Shown: positions 51,090 through 64,000, numbered from the stretch's first letter. The stretch: 64,000 nucleotides of DNA from Glandiceps talaboti (GCF_964340395.1 NC_135553.1:13093501-13157500); one strand, 5' to 3'. Numbers and translations are program-made. The notes: a model not told the origin generated them from the letters alone.

Positions 51090-52857
51090 CGCGCGCGCTC
51101 TGTGTGTTTCTTTTTTCACCATTGATGTTTGGGGTTAATAACGAAGGAACCACCTTTTATCATACTGGATTTGCTGCTGTTGCCATTCAAACCCAACATA
51201 AAGTCCAGTAATTGTAATTAAAATTAATCCATAAAATAATGCACTTTTTAATTTTTTCACGAGAGGGGTCGTCAATGTTATAGACTTGACATATGACGCA
51301 TGCTCTTCAAATACCACTAACACTTTCTACGGCGCGGTACTTTGCTTTGCTTTGAATATAATCTAGTTTAACTCTAAGTCATTTATTTGTTTACGTGTAA
51401 GTAAAGTATACACGAGAGGTCATACTACCAGATACTAAAAGTGTTTCACATGCAAGATGAACTTCTAAGTCATGGTATTCTATCTAGGTCGAGATCACCA
51501 AAAAAGGTATTGCGTAATAGAAATACTAAAACCTCATATTAGCTGTATGTTACATACACCATCTAAGTTATACCCTTGTAAATTAATTTCTTCCCCAAAG
51601 TCAAGGTCAAGGTCGAGGTGCAAATACAGATTGGCAAATATTACATGGATTTAGAACCAATCTCTTAATCCCCGATTCATTAAAATGTATATATATATGG
51701 TACAAATTATATCTCATTTTTGTTCAATAAATAATCACCATACACATTTACTGTTGTGGAACAGCTATTACAATGTCACATATGTCGTGTGTCAGCTGCA
51801 AAGACTTGAAAGAGCGCAATGGCATCACAAATATAAACCCTAATTGTTCCAAGCATTGATACATTGTTACATGCATACACAGGTAATTATATGCACAGCC
51901 GTAACACAATATGTAATCGCATGGTAATTAGTATCATGGTGTTTACTGTAAATTTGACTAGAATATACCACTACATTAAGAAAACAAGCCTAACTAGATC
52001 CAAGTTTTATTTACGATATAGAAATTTAACGAGCAGAGAAATAAATATTGCATATGTCGTATATAAGAGCTTATTCATTCCACCGCTTGCATTAATCAAC
52101 ATTACATTCCACGACATCCGTTTAAACCTTTTTTCTCTCATCAATAATATAATATTCACGGAAATAATTTATACATTTGTCATTTATCGGTACTTTGAAA
52201 CAGGCCATGATCTATCATAATTCATGATTCATCTGATTAATGATTAATAATTAATTGCTACAAGTGTTGATATTATAAAAGTACCCAATACAAATATCAT
52301 ATGTACAAGGTTTTTTATCAAAGATATTTTGAAAATGTAACTAAAATGTAATCAGTGACCGTATTGTAATTAACACTGATATGTGACACTTGAAACCCCC
52401 CTCCCCGTGCTTCAATATATTATTTTAATATTAATTGAGTATTAAAATGTACACCATACTGGTCATTTCCCAGTGTTCCTGCTCTATACATTGTCATTTT
52501 TTTCTTTAAAATAATAATGGAGTTTGGCTGGAATGTAATTTAACGCCACCTCAACTATTGTACAAAATATATCGTTGTATGCATAGAATACATACCTTCC
52601 TTCCTTAGAATTCGTTACATTCTATGCTGGAAATTACTGTTGTAATGTAGACAGAATTTTAATTCCAAAAATAACTATGTATAGTTTAATATATTGATAC
52701 ATTATATTGATTACACTCGGTCATTTAAATTGTTTTTTGTAATCGAATTTTTAATATTGACACACCTCTTTTTATCGTTGAAATCACAGGACATACAGTC
52801 GATAAAAGCTAGTTGACAAACATTTTTCAAACGACGTTTATATGTACGATATGTACA

Positions 52858-52936
52858 AACATTTAAAGTTTCCTTATTTGGCCCAAGGGAAGATTGGCCA
52901 AGGCCAACTGGGCTACCCTCGTAAAATAAAGTTTAA

Positions 52937-52979
<43 letters not shown>
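52858..52979. repeat. Dispersed-repeat 3' end with (AAAT)n tail
   Basis: A GGCCAAGGCCAACTGGGCTA segment runs into AATAAAGTTTAATAAATAAATAA, ending in about 12 AAAT units. This looks like the 3' end and tail of a short retroelement. Confidence 0.5.
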
Positions 52980-52982
<3 letters not shown>

Positions 52983-53506
52983 TGCATATTCATATAGACT
53001 TTTACAGGAGGTATAAAATATCATTAATCAAAAATGGTTCTAAAACATCAAAGGATCTTCCTGCTGCAATGTACAGTCACTGTTCTAATTACAAAAAAAA
53101 AGAAAAATGACATAAACATATTATATTAATGTGGTAGCAGCTAAATTAGATTCTATTATTCTATCCTCTCTCTTTGTCAAGGCCAGTTTGGAATAATTGC
53201 AATCAATCATGAATTTGTTGCTTAATTATGGTGATGTAGAAATATGTCTTTCTTAATGTGGTTAGTTTATGGTTATAAACTAAGTCCTTAAAAGCAGTTG
53301 TATTACTAAAACATGTGATTAATGATGATCAACGATGCAGTTCCGTTATATAGCATATATGTATACAAACACAACCATTTAAAAACTCAGCCTATTACAT
53401 TTAATTCTGAAATTTTGGAATGACAATACAATTTCCATATCTTTCTCTTTTTTCTTTTAAGTTCTTGAATCTAGTTGAATAGTTTTTATCTGAATTGGGT
53501 GAATTC

Positions 53507-53509
53507 CAA

Positions 53510-53560
<51 letters not shown>
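53507..53560. repeat. (AAAT)n microsatellite
   Basis: About 13 AAAT units. Confidence 0.97.
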
Positions 53561-53584
53561 GTATATACATACAATTTATCTCTG

Positions 53585-54000
53585 ATTTATTTGAACTGCT
53601 TTGTATATACTAATATTTCTTTTCCGATATCACGTTTGCTATTACAAAGAAATTTCATTTTGATCTGATAGTAATGTACTACCATGTTTCAACTGCTCTG
53701 TATGTAACAGTATTTCTTTATCAAGTTCCCCATTACAATAATTTTGATAAAATTGAAAAGTGTTATGCATTATTTTACTATGTAATTGTTTGATAAATCA
53801 TGCCATAACTTATTCCATTCAATTTGTTAAATCAATTAGTCCTCAATAACGCACTACCATATTCGAACTGCTCTTTTAACTTCCCTATTACAATAAATGT
53901 CATGTAATATTTTGGTAAAGCGCATAGCAATAACTTATTTCAGCCCATTTATTAAATTAATTAGTACTCGAAAACACACTACCATTGTTGATATATAGTC
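53585..54000. repeat. Diverged irregular tandem repeat
   Basis: TTGAACTGCTTTGTAT (53591), TTTCAACTGCTCTGTATG (53687) and ATTCGAACTGCTCTTTT (53861) are each followed by a poly-pyrimidine stretch and CTATTACAA or CATTACAATAA. ACTACCAT recurs near 53680, 53855 and 53980. Spacing is uneven (about 98 and 175 bp). Confidence 0.6.
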
Positions 54001-56248
54001 GTGTACGACCATGTTTAGAAGGTTAGCAAGAATATTATTAACTGCTTTGACAGGCAGAGCCTAATTGTATATACACCGAACAGTATAGACATGTATTAGA
54101 TGATAATAACACGAGTCAATTGACTGTACAACACACCAAATAAAGTCTATCATTTTCAGTAAAGTGACTTCAATATCACTTCTGAGGCAACTGCGTTCCC
54201 CGTTTATAAAGACAAATAGGAATATTATCGAAGGTAAAATACATCATACATTTGACATGTTGATAGTTCTTCCTGGCGCCATTGCACCGACTAGAATACT
54301 AAACTCTTCAGGGAAACCCCAACTAATGAATCAATAATGTAAAAACATGCCGATGTAGAGATATCCAAATTAATCACCTGATATACTGTAGGTATGATTT
54401 GAAAGTAGGTGCCCAATTCCATGAATTAATAACAATTACATTGAATTGGCGGATGTCACAAATTATGGTATTGGAGTGGGTCACAAGAGAGTATGTCAAT
54501 CCGTTGTATGTCATTGGTTACACCGGAAGAACAGAACGTGATTGTATACACTGTTATTTGCACTAGTGAACAATATACTTATAAACAAAGACATCACCTC
54601 AAGACTAAAACAACTAACTAACATTCACATTTTTGGAAAGCATTGCAGTCGACTGGACAGTACTTAATACACATTCCAGGTGAATGTTTATTTCTGCAGC
54701 CAATATCTGAAGCAGCCATGTTGCAAGGTTAACACAAATAGACATATGGCCTTAACAACTTGTTTGCATTCTTTCGTTGGCTGACTACCAAGTTTGGGAT
54801 ACAAAAATGCGTATTGCCCATCCTCATTAGTGACAACACTCCAAAGTCTGATGGAGCATTTGCTCCCGGTTGAAGAAGATCGGACATTGAATATGTCTAC
54901 AAAACCAAATGGTGATTCAGATTGTATAAAAATCACACGGCACTTCACTCTCTGTGATCGACCGTGTTTATGCAATTAGCCATACACATTCAGGCGATTT
55001 TCCCCAAATCAACAAACCAAATGAAAGGATCATGAATCATGCAACCAGATAACAATTAAGGAGTACTGTTGATATTATATAGTTACTGATCGGTTATCTA
55101 AATCGTTGTTGAGCTAATAAAACCAGCTGTGACCCTGGTGTTATCCTGTTCAAACCTTTGCTTAATCTGCTGTGTTAGGCGTCAATAAGTCGCTCAGAAT
55201 ATATAATAGAATCGGTCACATTACAGCTGTAAGCGATGATACCTGTCAAGACCCTAGCACAAGAGGCAATCGTTGTTCAATGTTTTATCGAAGCTATTCT
55301 ATGATTTTGTACATTGTCTTGTCTGCTTTTCGTCTAAACGTGTGTTTGATCTTATATCTCCATACTTTTAGATAATTATCAGGTAATAATATACCCGAAA
55401 ATGATTTTACATGAATACACTAATTCATATAAATAAGAATTTGTGTTCACATTGGAAAAGGTCTTTGCACTAATACTAGCTTTAGCGAACGTGAAGGTTG
55501 ACCAAATATTTAATTGTCCATAATTTGTCTAAAAGAACAAGCAGACTAATTCTGCGTTTAGTTATTTCAACTGTAACACATGTTCTCGCTATCTTGTATT
55601 CAGGGAAGTGTTCATAATATGATGATTAAGAACGTTTAAATTACTGTATTACATCTACTATGGTACTCGAAAAATACATACATTTGTACATAATAATATA
55701 ATTTATATGTATAAATACAATAAATTGATTATTTTGATCACAATTTTCGTTTCTCCCCTGGCAATATCAACATACCGCAAGAATAAACACTGAATCATAG
55801 CAGGGGTCAATTGCCATATCACTTGAGAGACAGACGCAATGCATATATATGTATATATATCTACTGTAAAATGATTCCACAAAACACAATCTGAAAATGT
55901 AATTATTGTGATGATTTATACAAACAAAACGTAAGTTTCCCCTAGGTGGTATGAATAGTATTTGGCAATCATTTATTTGTAATGGAATTACAGATGTCCA
56001 TTCTTCTGTCGGTTAGACATTTTGATTGTCCACTCGTGAATTGCTATGTTTTTTCCCCGTCAAAAATTTCATGAAATTGATATTTTGTTGCTTATTTCGT
56101 AAAATATAAGAAAAAAATGTCTTTGTCCTTGTCCTTGTATCAATAGTAGTTTAATCCAGTACACCATAACAAAGCACACCTGTCCAAATTATTAAGGTTG
56201 TCATTTTACATACATTTTCTAGTGATATGATAAGAGAATATTGCTTAC

Positions 56249-56989
56249 CTGTTTCCATTTCCTCTTTTGGTCGACATTAAGTAAAACCATCCTTGGGTCC
56301 TTCATAAATCCTTCATTATCAAATCTAAATTGTTTCTCTTTAAGAGTTGATGAGACTATATATTTTTGGAAGTCATACATGGAAGTATTATTTCGTTTAC
56401 TCGCGTGGGATTCTGTACAATTTTCCATGTTTACAACCGGGAAAGGTTTTTTCGCCCATATATAATCTTGAAGACCTGACAAATAAACAGCAGTGCTGTC
56501 CTCCACTGATTGTTCCTTGTTGTATTCACGGCTAAAAAACTTGACCCCCATCACTCCTATGGGAAATTCCTCTGGCACGACATTGATGTCATTGCCAAAC
56601 ACAGGCTCTGTCACCATCCACACAAACCCCTCTTCAAGTAACGTATAGTCATTTGCATATAAAAATAACTCTTTAGCTTCTTCATATGAGGCATAAACAA
56701 GAAATATTTGGCAATCATGGCCAGCAATAGAGGTATATTGCTCAGTGACGTTCATCGCTAAATCCAATGAAAATGCCTGGCATACTTCCCAGGTTTTGTT
56801 ATGATTTGCATCGTGAGTGATTTCGGCAGATAGCGATTCTAAGACTGTAATAAATTCCCTGTAATCAGGAGTAGTTGTAGTGGTAACTATGGAAAAATGG
56901 TACCAATTGTGATACTCCAAGAATGCCATCATAGCCCTGCACTGCTGCACCATTGATGCGCCAATATTAATAAAGGGCATATCTTCCTC
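56249..56989 (-). CDS. GRIN2-like: NMDA receptor subunit exon: most of amino-terminal domain
   Basis: 741 bp, phase 0 at both ends, encoding residues 1-247. The acceptor is TTCTGTTTTAG followed by GAG GAA GAT ATG; the donor is CAG|GTAAGC. The residues INIGASMVQQ then a WYHFSIVTT segment match the GluN2 amino-terminal domain (family pattern FxFGxSxxQQ ... WxxFSIVTT). VPEEFPIGVMGV and QKRKWKQ match the family's PxEFPxGxxxV and the conserved KERKWExVGKW block at the domain end. This domain is an extracellular clamshell controlling assembly and allosteric modulation. N-glycosylation sequons lie near residues 64 (NKT), 80 (NVT), 190 (NCT) and 200-201 (NNTS). The ATG at 56980 is internal, not the gene start, because coding continues upstream to the splice acceptor and the family has about 130 more residues there. 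It is separated from the next exon by 24 kb. Confidence 0.95.
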
Positions 56990-57280
56990 CTAAAACAGAA
57001 ATGAATCATATTGTAATAAAGACTTTTAGGTGTTAGTGATAATGGCGAAGTGTGAAAATATATTGTATTCCAATACTCCAATACACTATTATATATCTAC
57101 CATTCATCTTATTCAAACGTAAATGAATCATTTCACGTATTGTTGATTTTTTTTCTTGGAAAATATGATCACAGTATATACGTAGTATATACATTGTATC
57201 GTAGTATGTATGGGTGTGTGTATATGTGTATATATATATGTAAATGTATTTATTTATTGTGACAATGTATATGTATATAT

Positions 57281-57285
<5 letters not shown>

Positions 57286-57328
<43 letters not shown>

Positions 57329-57401
57329 TGTAACTGTAAATTACAACAATACATACATATATATATACATACATACATACATACATACATACATACATAC
57401 A
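57286..57401. repeat. (TA)n and (ATAC)n microsatellites
   Basis: TA run to about 57328, unique spacer, then ATAC run from 57351. Confidence 0.97.
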
Positions 57402-58935
57402 AACAATTATATATCATGTGTTATATAACTTCCCTTATTGCTTATACAATTAGGGGAAATTAAACATTAACATACTTAATTTGCACTAGCACACTAGTTA
57501 AAAGAAAATGGTATTATGCTAACACAAGAGGCTATATCATCTTGACAGGAAATGCTTAATTTGATATGTTATATTGGTTCATTAAGCATGTTGTTTTCGC
57601 AATCAGTAACTAATCTGTAAAATTGGATTCTCATAAACCAGACTATAGATTCCACTATTTAATCATAGCTTGGTTTATTTAGGATCACCTTTTCTTAATT
57701 AGTCTGGCAAATCGTCCTTCAAACGGTAATTATAGATAGGACAAGATATGTAGTAATCAGTGTTGGAAATGTGCATTCTGTATAATGATTGTAATCTACT
57801 GTCCATATGGCTGTTGTATAATTATGCTGTTTTAGACACATCTGTTTTGACAATGGATGCTCATAAAAAAACTAAACTGGACATTAGATTTTCTATTTTG
57901 ATAAACGACGTACGTAGTGGTGGTTTGTATACAGAAACATCATACATTTGCATAATGACATCTTTATCTTGCGCCCAATTTATATTCCAACAAGCCGTCT
58001 GTTTTCGAAGACATAACCCCCCAACATTATTATGTTGTTAATTGATGTCTAGAAGAATATGCTACATTTTACTGGCAAATTAACCGCATTATACATAGCA
58101 ATGACTAATCATAAGATAACATTAGGCTAATCGACCAAAATATACTACAAGAGAAAATGGACATCGACTGTGCATAGTGCAAGACATTGATATATAGGAG
58201 ACAAGGTTAGTCTGACTAGACAGTCTGACTGTGATAATATGGATGTTACCACTCACATAAATCGTGTATCAAAGGACAAAAAACATTATGTTTTATTTAG
58301 CGAATTACTATTAAAGCCTAGAGATTGATATAGTCAAGGTCAAAGGGTAGTTACAAAACGAAAAGTCATCTCTAAAAGTATTAATGCAAACACTTGAATT
58401 ATGAATATACTGGTAAGTCGGTAAATTTACCCCTGTATATTACGCACGTGCCTATATATGTTCGCACGCACGCACGAGATATATAAATACATTCTCACAC
58501 ATATACATTCAGTTATAATATATACGTAATCGGGATACAAGAACAAAATCAAGACTCATATCATGCAATAAATGCGACAGAGTGGAGACGAATAACAAGA
58601 ATCCTATACGTGACTTAAATGTTTCAAGATTACATAGTCTGTTCACGGTTCTACATTTTGATGTTAAGAAAAGACAACAGTGGAACACCGCTAGGAGACA
58701 ATGTCGTTAATAATTGATAGAAACATGTACATTGGACACGCGAACAGTGTCTTGGAAAGTTAACGAAGATAATGGACGCAAGAAATATTTGGATGGTGAA
58801 ATTTCCCAAAGGTACACATCGTTGGACTGTAGTCATCAGTCTTGCAGCTGGCTCGAGGATCTAAACGTACTTTTGCTTGGAGAGCTGGATTGAATGTAGG
58901 GTTCTCCCGCGGCTAAGCCTTTAACTACACAGTTT

Positions 58936-58968
58936 GGGATGATTATATCGCTCTCAGTTTTCTCAGGG
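58936..58968 (+). repeat. 33-bp sequence repeated in the hairpin loop at 59511-59543
   Basis: Identical at all 33 positions to 59511-59543, beginning GGGATGATTATATCGC; flanks differ. Probably a fragment of a dispersed repeat. Confidence 0.95.
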
Positions 58969-59268
58969 AAAAATCATGCATAGTCGGAATAACTAGCAGG
59001 TTATTTGTCAATCTACATGTGTACAACGAGAAGCTATTAAAGGGTGAATTACTGAGTATAATTACAATTATCTGAAATAGCTAGAGGAAAATATTGATCC
59101 ACCAACACAATCAATTTAGGGGGAAAACGACATGTGGATTAACTCTAAGTGGAGACTTTTCTTTGCCGCCATTGTGGTCACACATTTTTGTAACGCTGCC
59201 TATATACAATAACGTTGGACACGACGACAAAATTGACTAAATTTATTGCTGCGCTTACAAAACATGGT

Positions 59269-59410
<142 letters not shown>

Positions 59411-59467
59411 CTCGGTGAGTATCAATCTGCTATAAGACAGTGCTCTATACCGCAGTGGCAGAGCGTA

Positions 59468-59575
59468 ATAGTTTTGGTAGTACTGGAACTCTTTCTTGGG
59501 TGTAACTCAAGGGATGATTATATCGCTCTCAGTTTTCTCAGGGTTACACCCAAGAAAGAGTTCCAGTACTACCAA

Positions 59576-59581
<6 letters not shown>
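59468..59581. repeat. Perfect foldback hairpin: 39-bp arms, 36-nt loop
   Basis: 59468-59506 is the exact reverse complement of 59543-59581. Positions 59511-59543, mostly the loop, are identical over 33 bp to 58936-58968. The structure sits between two (TA)n tracts. Confidence 0.95.

Positions 59582-59669
<88 letters not shown>
59579..59669. repeat. (TA)n microsatellite
   Basis: Pure TA, directly abutting the right arm of the foldback hairpin. Confidence 0.97.
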
Positions 59670-59672
<3 letters not shown>

Positions 59673-60052
59673 TCTAGGACACTTGCATTTAAAAATTCAG
59701 TGATATTCGCAACGTGTTTTTTTCAGATGTATTGAAAATGATTAATAATATATACATTATATAGCATTTTGAATTATTGAGCACCACTCCTGTGATATTA
59801 CAAGACATGGACATACCCTATCAAATAGGTTTGACCTCAAGCGTATAATACTGTCGGTATATCCGGAAGGGGTATAAAAAATGCATGTTCGGACTAATCC
59901 ATTGTTTCCTAACACAAATGCGTTTTTATGGTAATGTCACCCATATTTCGCACTAATATTACGTTATAATATATGACAGCCATAGTTGATTGAGAGTCGA
60001 ACATTTTGGTAACGGTACGATGTAATAGACTATGAAAGAGAAAAAAAGATAG

Positions 60053-60054
60053 CC

Positions 60055-60098
<44 letters not shown>

Positions 60099-60328
60099 TG
60101 ATAGACTGATAGACCGATAGACAAACTGATAGGCAAACTCACAGAGATAGGCAGATACATACATATCTACATACCTAGATACATGCGTACGTACATACAT
60201 ACATACATACATACATACATACATACATACATACATACATACATACATACATACATACACACACACATACACACATACATACATACATACATACATACAT
60301 ACATACATACATACATACATTACATACA

Positions 60329-60359
<31 letters not shown>

Positions 60360-60429
60360 CATACACACACACATACATACATACATACATACATACATAC
60401 ATACATACATACATACATACATACATACA
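60053..60429. repeat. (ACAG)n and (ATAC)n compound microsatellite
   Basis: ACAG to about 60098, degenerate GATA units, then ATAC with ACAC interruptions to 60429. Confidence 0.97.
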
Positions 60430-61499
60430 AAGTCATGCAGAGAGGCAGACGGACAGACAGACAGACAGACTGGCTGGCTGCACTGACACATGGAGGTATA
60501 ATGTGTATAGAGCACTTCATATGGGCATTGGTAATTATAATCGTGTGGTTTTTATTCGTTCTCATAGAATTATAATATCATATATTTAGAGATTTAGCAA
60601 ACATAGAGAACATACAGAAAATGACTATCGTTTGTAGTGATTTACCAATTTGGTTTAGGTAATGGCACAACATAGTCCTATTAAATGGTTTTAAAAAGCA
60701 CATGTACTACAAATCGATCCATTTCAAATACATCTTATTTTGCCATCAGCTGCAATTGAAAGGAGTTGTAATTTCTTTAGCATATAACACATTATAGTAA
60801 CCAAACGTTCAGCTTATGAATCCGGCCCAGAGAAATAAGTCATGCAAATGAGGTGGGTTCTTCCGGGAAAAAAAGTCAAGGGATTAGATCTATATTAAGA
60901 GTCTGATCACGAGTTAAAAATCTAATTGTCATCTGATAGAAATGGAAAGTGAGTCAAAGAGAAGGTTTTTTTGCTTCTGTCCCCTTTAACAGGAAATTCG
61001 CATTTAAAGATAAGCCTTGAAGCTATTTCGTGTCACACGTCATTCGCAGTAGAAAGAGCCTTTTTAAAGTAAGCGCTGTATGATCCCTAAACCAAAGTAA
61101 GATGTGTGGATAACGCCGGATACTGACGTAATGATACAACAGACAAGATGTCTCAGTGATGGCCGACGTTATGTCAATATAATAGTAACAATTTGGTCAT
61201 ATTCATCAACAAAAACTTTACCATGGTAGTGGCTAACATCATAGTTATTTACAAAGTTTTATCAATCCATGGGTCTCCGTTTTATTCAAAGTAGCACAAG
61301 AAATGTATAAAATGTGAGTACATTCTGTGATTTATTTAGACCAATTGCAAATCTGAGCACAGTGCGAGGCGAGAACGACTTTACATTTGTCGGAGAGGTT
61401 TGGAAATCAAATATGGAACATTTTTAATGGAATTGGCAGTGTTTCTCAAACGCATTTACGTTATTACATTTACTATGTTTCTACAGCTGATACATATCA

Positions 61500-61765
61500 T
61501 ATCAGATAGATATGATATAATAAGAAAATACACGATATGATATATGATACGATATGACTGATATGACATTGGCATGATGACATGTCGTGACATGATATGA
61601 CACGACACGACACGGCACGACGTGATTTGGCGTGACGTGACATGATGTCACAGTGACGTGTAGTGATTTGGTGTGATATGATGTGATGGGATGGGATGGG
61701 ATGTGATGTGATGTGACTTGACGCGCTGTGACGTTACGTGACAAGATGTGACGAGACGTGATAAT
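61500..61765. repeat. Second degenerate pentanucleotide satellite
   Basis: Same 5-bp grammar as 23040-23300: GATAT, GACAT, CACGA, GTGAC, GGGAT and ATGTG units following each other in near-perfect period 5. Confidence 0.85.
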
Positions 61766-63539
61766 TTCCAACTAATGATATCCTGATTATGGCATTCCTG
61801 AACCTAAACTAATGCAAAATGGTATGATACACTTCAAAGAAGAGAATACGACAGTGAACACATATACATTATGTAATGCATGAACATACCATTTTACCAT
61901 ACGATTCAAACCTTTTTCTTTTTTTCTTTTTCTTTTTTTCAGGGGGGGGGGTTATCGGAAATGTCTAGTTGCTTATTTGCACTTCGAAATCAACTGCAAC
62001 GGTACTATTACATAAGTACGAGCTCAAAGCAGCATTTGTTATAGAAGTATTGATATTTACATCAGACAAAAACTATATACGAACTTATACTTGTTAAAAT
62101 ACCAATAATTAGACACTGTGCATGTTAACTAGGGGTTGGTTGTATCCATAAGTAATAAGTAACATATTGAAATCGCAATCACATTGGACATTGTGCAGCC
62201 AAAAATTGATTTATAATACCATTATTATGTGTACAACTACACAAATACACCCACCGGTTACTCAATATTTTACAGGGTGTACAATATCAAAGGTAAAGTA
62301 CTATCCTAACAGAAGTTTCAAACGATGTTCCTTTTGCAGCTAGTCCAGTAAAGGGTAGATGTTAATATTAATATTATTCCTCATTTGGAGGACATTTTTA
62401 AAAACGTCCATCTCGTACATGAGACATCATCAGAAAACAGTTTTGTTTTTGTGACACCTTTGCTAAATTGTTAGACCATTGAAATCCATGTCTCCTTGAC
62501 AACAAATTTGTTGTCCAAACATTTGCAATAATAGGCAAATGTTTCACTTTCGTTAACTTCGTTTTACTTCAAATAAAATATAGTTTCGTAAAGCTTTAGA
62601 GTCTAATTACATAGGGGAATGAATTGTTGAATGAGTAATGTAATTGATAGAGAGATTCCAACACAAAATAAAAGATTAAAAAGCAATTTTCCAATCTATA
62701 GCAAATAAATGATAATGCTGAGTATAATATATTATAGTATTAACAATTTAATGTCATACTAAAGGGTTCTTCCTCAGGGCTTGTGGTTCATTATCATTGA
62801 ATGCCTGCGTATGCATCTGTTTCAAATGATAGTTACAAAATAACGTTGCAAATGAAAATATTGTTGGCAATTGATTTCACGGGATCGGTACAACCTATGT
62901 GTATCCAAGACCAGACTGAATTGTGGACACAGTTTCTTGTTATGTTCAGTATGTTTAACATTGTCAACTTAAGCTAATATCAATAAAGCCAATATACCCT
63001 CGGTGGTTGGAGATTGAGTGATTGCATGCCAGTGTGTTCATCAGACAAGTGCCAATGGACGATCAGTATCAGATGGCAATTCAAACTAGTCCAACAATCG
63101 TAGACGTACTAAAAAATATGATACAAACAGGGATTCTATAGCGTTCCAGGGGATTTGTAATATGCCCAAAGCCGCACAAGTCGAAAGCAAAGCGTTATTG
63201 ACGCGAGTGCTGCATTCAACGGCCTAAGTAGGGAAGGGAAGACCTACAAATTCTATTCCATTGACATGAGAATTAGATTGATGAGAAATGCCTGAATAGT
63301 GCTCTCACAATCGGTGTAATCTTACTTCCCTCTAGACTGTCATATTATGATCAAAGGTTAAAGTAGGAAACTTCAGTGCCTCTCTATGTGTAACTTTATT
63401 CCACTACTTGTGTCATGTCATCTTAAAACAGTAATGGACACGCACTGCATGCTTCGTAAACAAAGTTGTACGTACATATGCATGCGGGCATACATGCATA
63501 CATATATCACTCTACAGATTTTGACGCTTCGGACGCGTC

Positions 63540-63835
63540 CCATGTGTTCAGTTTAGCGTCGTTTGTGCCAAAAACATAACACACTAGTGTTCAGATCTAG
63601 AATGTATGTGTTCTATTCTTGTTCTGAACACTTACTTTGTGTTCAAAAACTGTTACAGTGTTCTGATGCGTCAACAGTGTTCTGGTTTATAAGATTTTGA
63701 ACATATGTTATGCGTTCAAAATAAAAACACTGTTCTAAATCTGAACGCACGCGTTCTAGTATTTATATTGAACACATATACTGCGTTCAAAATCTGTTAC
63801 AATTAAGTTTTCAGGAACTGAACACATCACTTTAG
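63540..63835. repeat. Diverged ~72-bp tandem repeat rich in GTTC/GAAC
   Basis: Three recognisable copies start at 63624, 63697 and 63768, with a weaker one before. Each starts CTGAACAC or TTGAACA, then 10-12 bp later GYGTTCAAAA, then CTGTTAC or a variant. Fifteen or so GTTC/GAAC tetramers occur in under 300 bp. Confidence 0.75.
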
Positions 63836-63885
63836 AGTGGGTATACATATATAATAATTTGATGAATCAAAACACATATTTTTAT

Positions 63886-64000
63886 TTATTTATTTATTAA
63901 GCCGTGTACACAAGAAGTGACATGCATACATACATACATACATACATACATACATACATACATACATACATACATACACATACATACATACATACATACA
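63886..64000. repeat. (TTTA)n, conserved flank, then (ATAC)n running off the window
   Basis: TTTA units, then AAGCCGTGTACACAAGAAGT plus GACAT (as at 39086-39110 with one difference), then ATAC units to the window end. Confidence 0.85.

Noticed and set aside
51864-52220. 118-codon plus-strand ORF in the 24-kb intron
   Set aside because: AT-rich composition, no recognisable domain, no splice partners; the length is plausible by chance.
54688-54979. Overlapping 95-codon minus and 61-codon plus frames as a possible extra receptor exon
   Set aside because: The translation does not resemble any part of an NMDA receptor, and the flanking exons already join in phase without it.
58651-58836. Minus-strand ORF considered as the missing upstream amino-terminal-domain exon
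   Set aside because: No resemblance to the start of the NMDA amino-terminal domain; the true exon is more likely beyond 64000.

Overview
This is eukaryotic (animal) genomic DNA: AT-rich, intron-containing, and densely loaded with microsatellites and short dispersed repeats. The only convincing gene is on the minus strand. It encodes an NMDA-type ionotropic glutamate receptor subunit, closest by eye to GluN2 with some GluN3-like stretches. No bacterial operons, rRNA, CRISPR or viral genes were seen. The species cannot be named from the sequence. The gene type, short cytoplasmic tail and repeat landscape suggest an invertebrate metazoan, perhaps marine.

Layout. Positions 1-18229 are apparently intergenic, with microsatellites, two copies of a small inverted-repeat (MITE-like) family at 9.6-9.9 and 11.0-11.3 kb, and a 46-copy GAA tract. 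A doubtful minus-strand ORF with a signal-peptide-like start lies at 18230-18436. From 56989 down to 18753 I can splice ten consecutive coding exons using GT-AG sites, with reading phase preserved at all nine junctions. Together they encode 835 residues: most of the amino-terminal domain, the whole ligand-binding domain (S1 and S2), membrane segments M1-M4, and a short tail ending in a PDZ-ligand-like ETTV. The signal peptide and first part of the amino-terminal domain are not in the window and should lie beyond 64000. Nine exons cluster at 18.7-32.2 kb. The large amino-terminal-domain exon is isolated at 56.2-57.0 kb behind a 24-kb intron full of repeats. Positions 56990-64000 are probably 5' intron, with a perfect foldback hairpin, a pentanucleotide satellite, and a diverged 72-bp tandem repeat.

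The main point of interest is the receptor itself. The frame is intact and splice sites are canonical, but residues that are nearly invariant in NMDA receptors have changed: the amino-group-binding Asp of the ligand pocket is Gly, and the M3 gate motif reads MYTANLVAHL rather than SYTANLAAF. The ligand-carboxylate Arg and the pore NN site are kept. This looks like a functional but diverged NMDA receptor class with altered ligand selectivity or gating. All family comparisons are from memory, without a database search.
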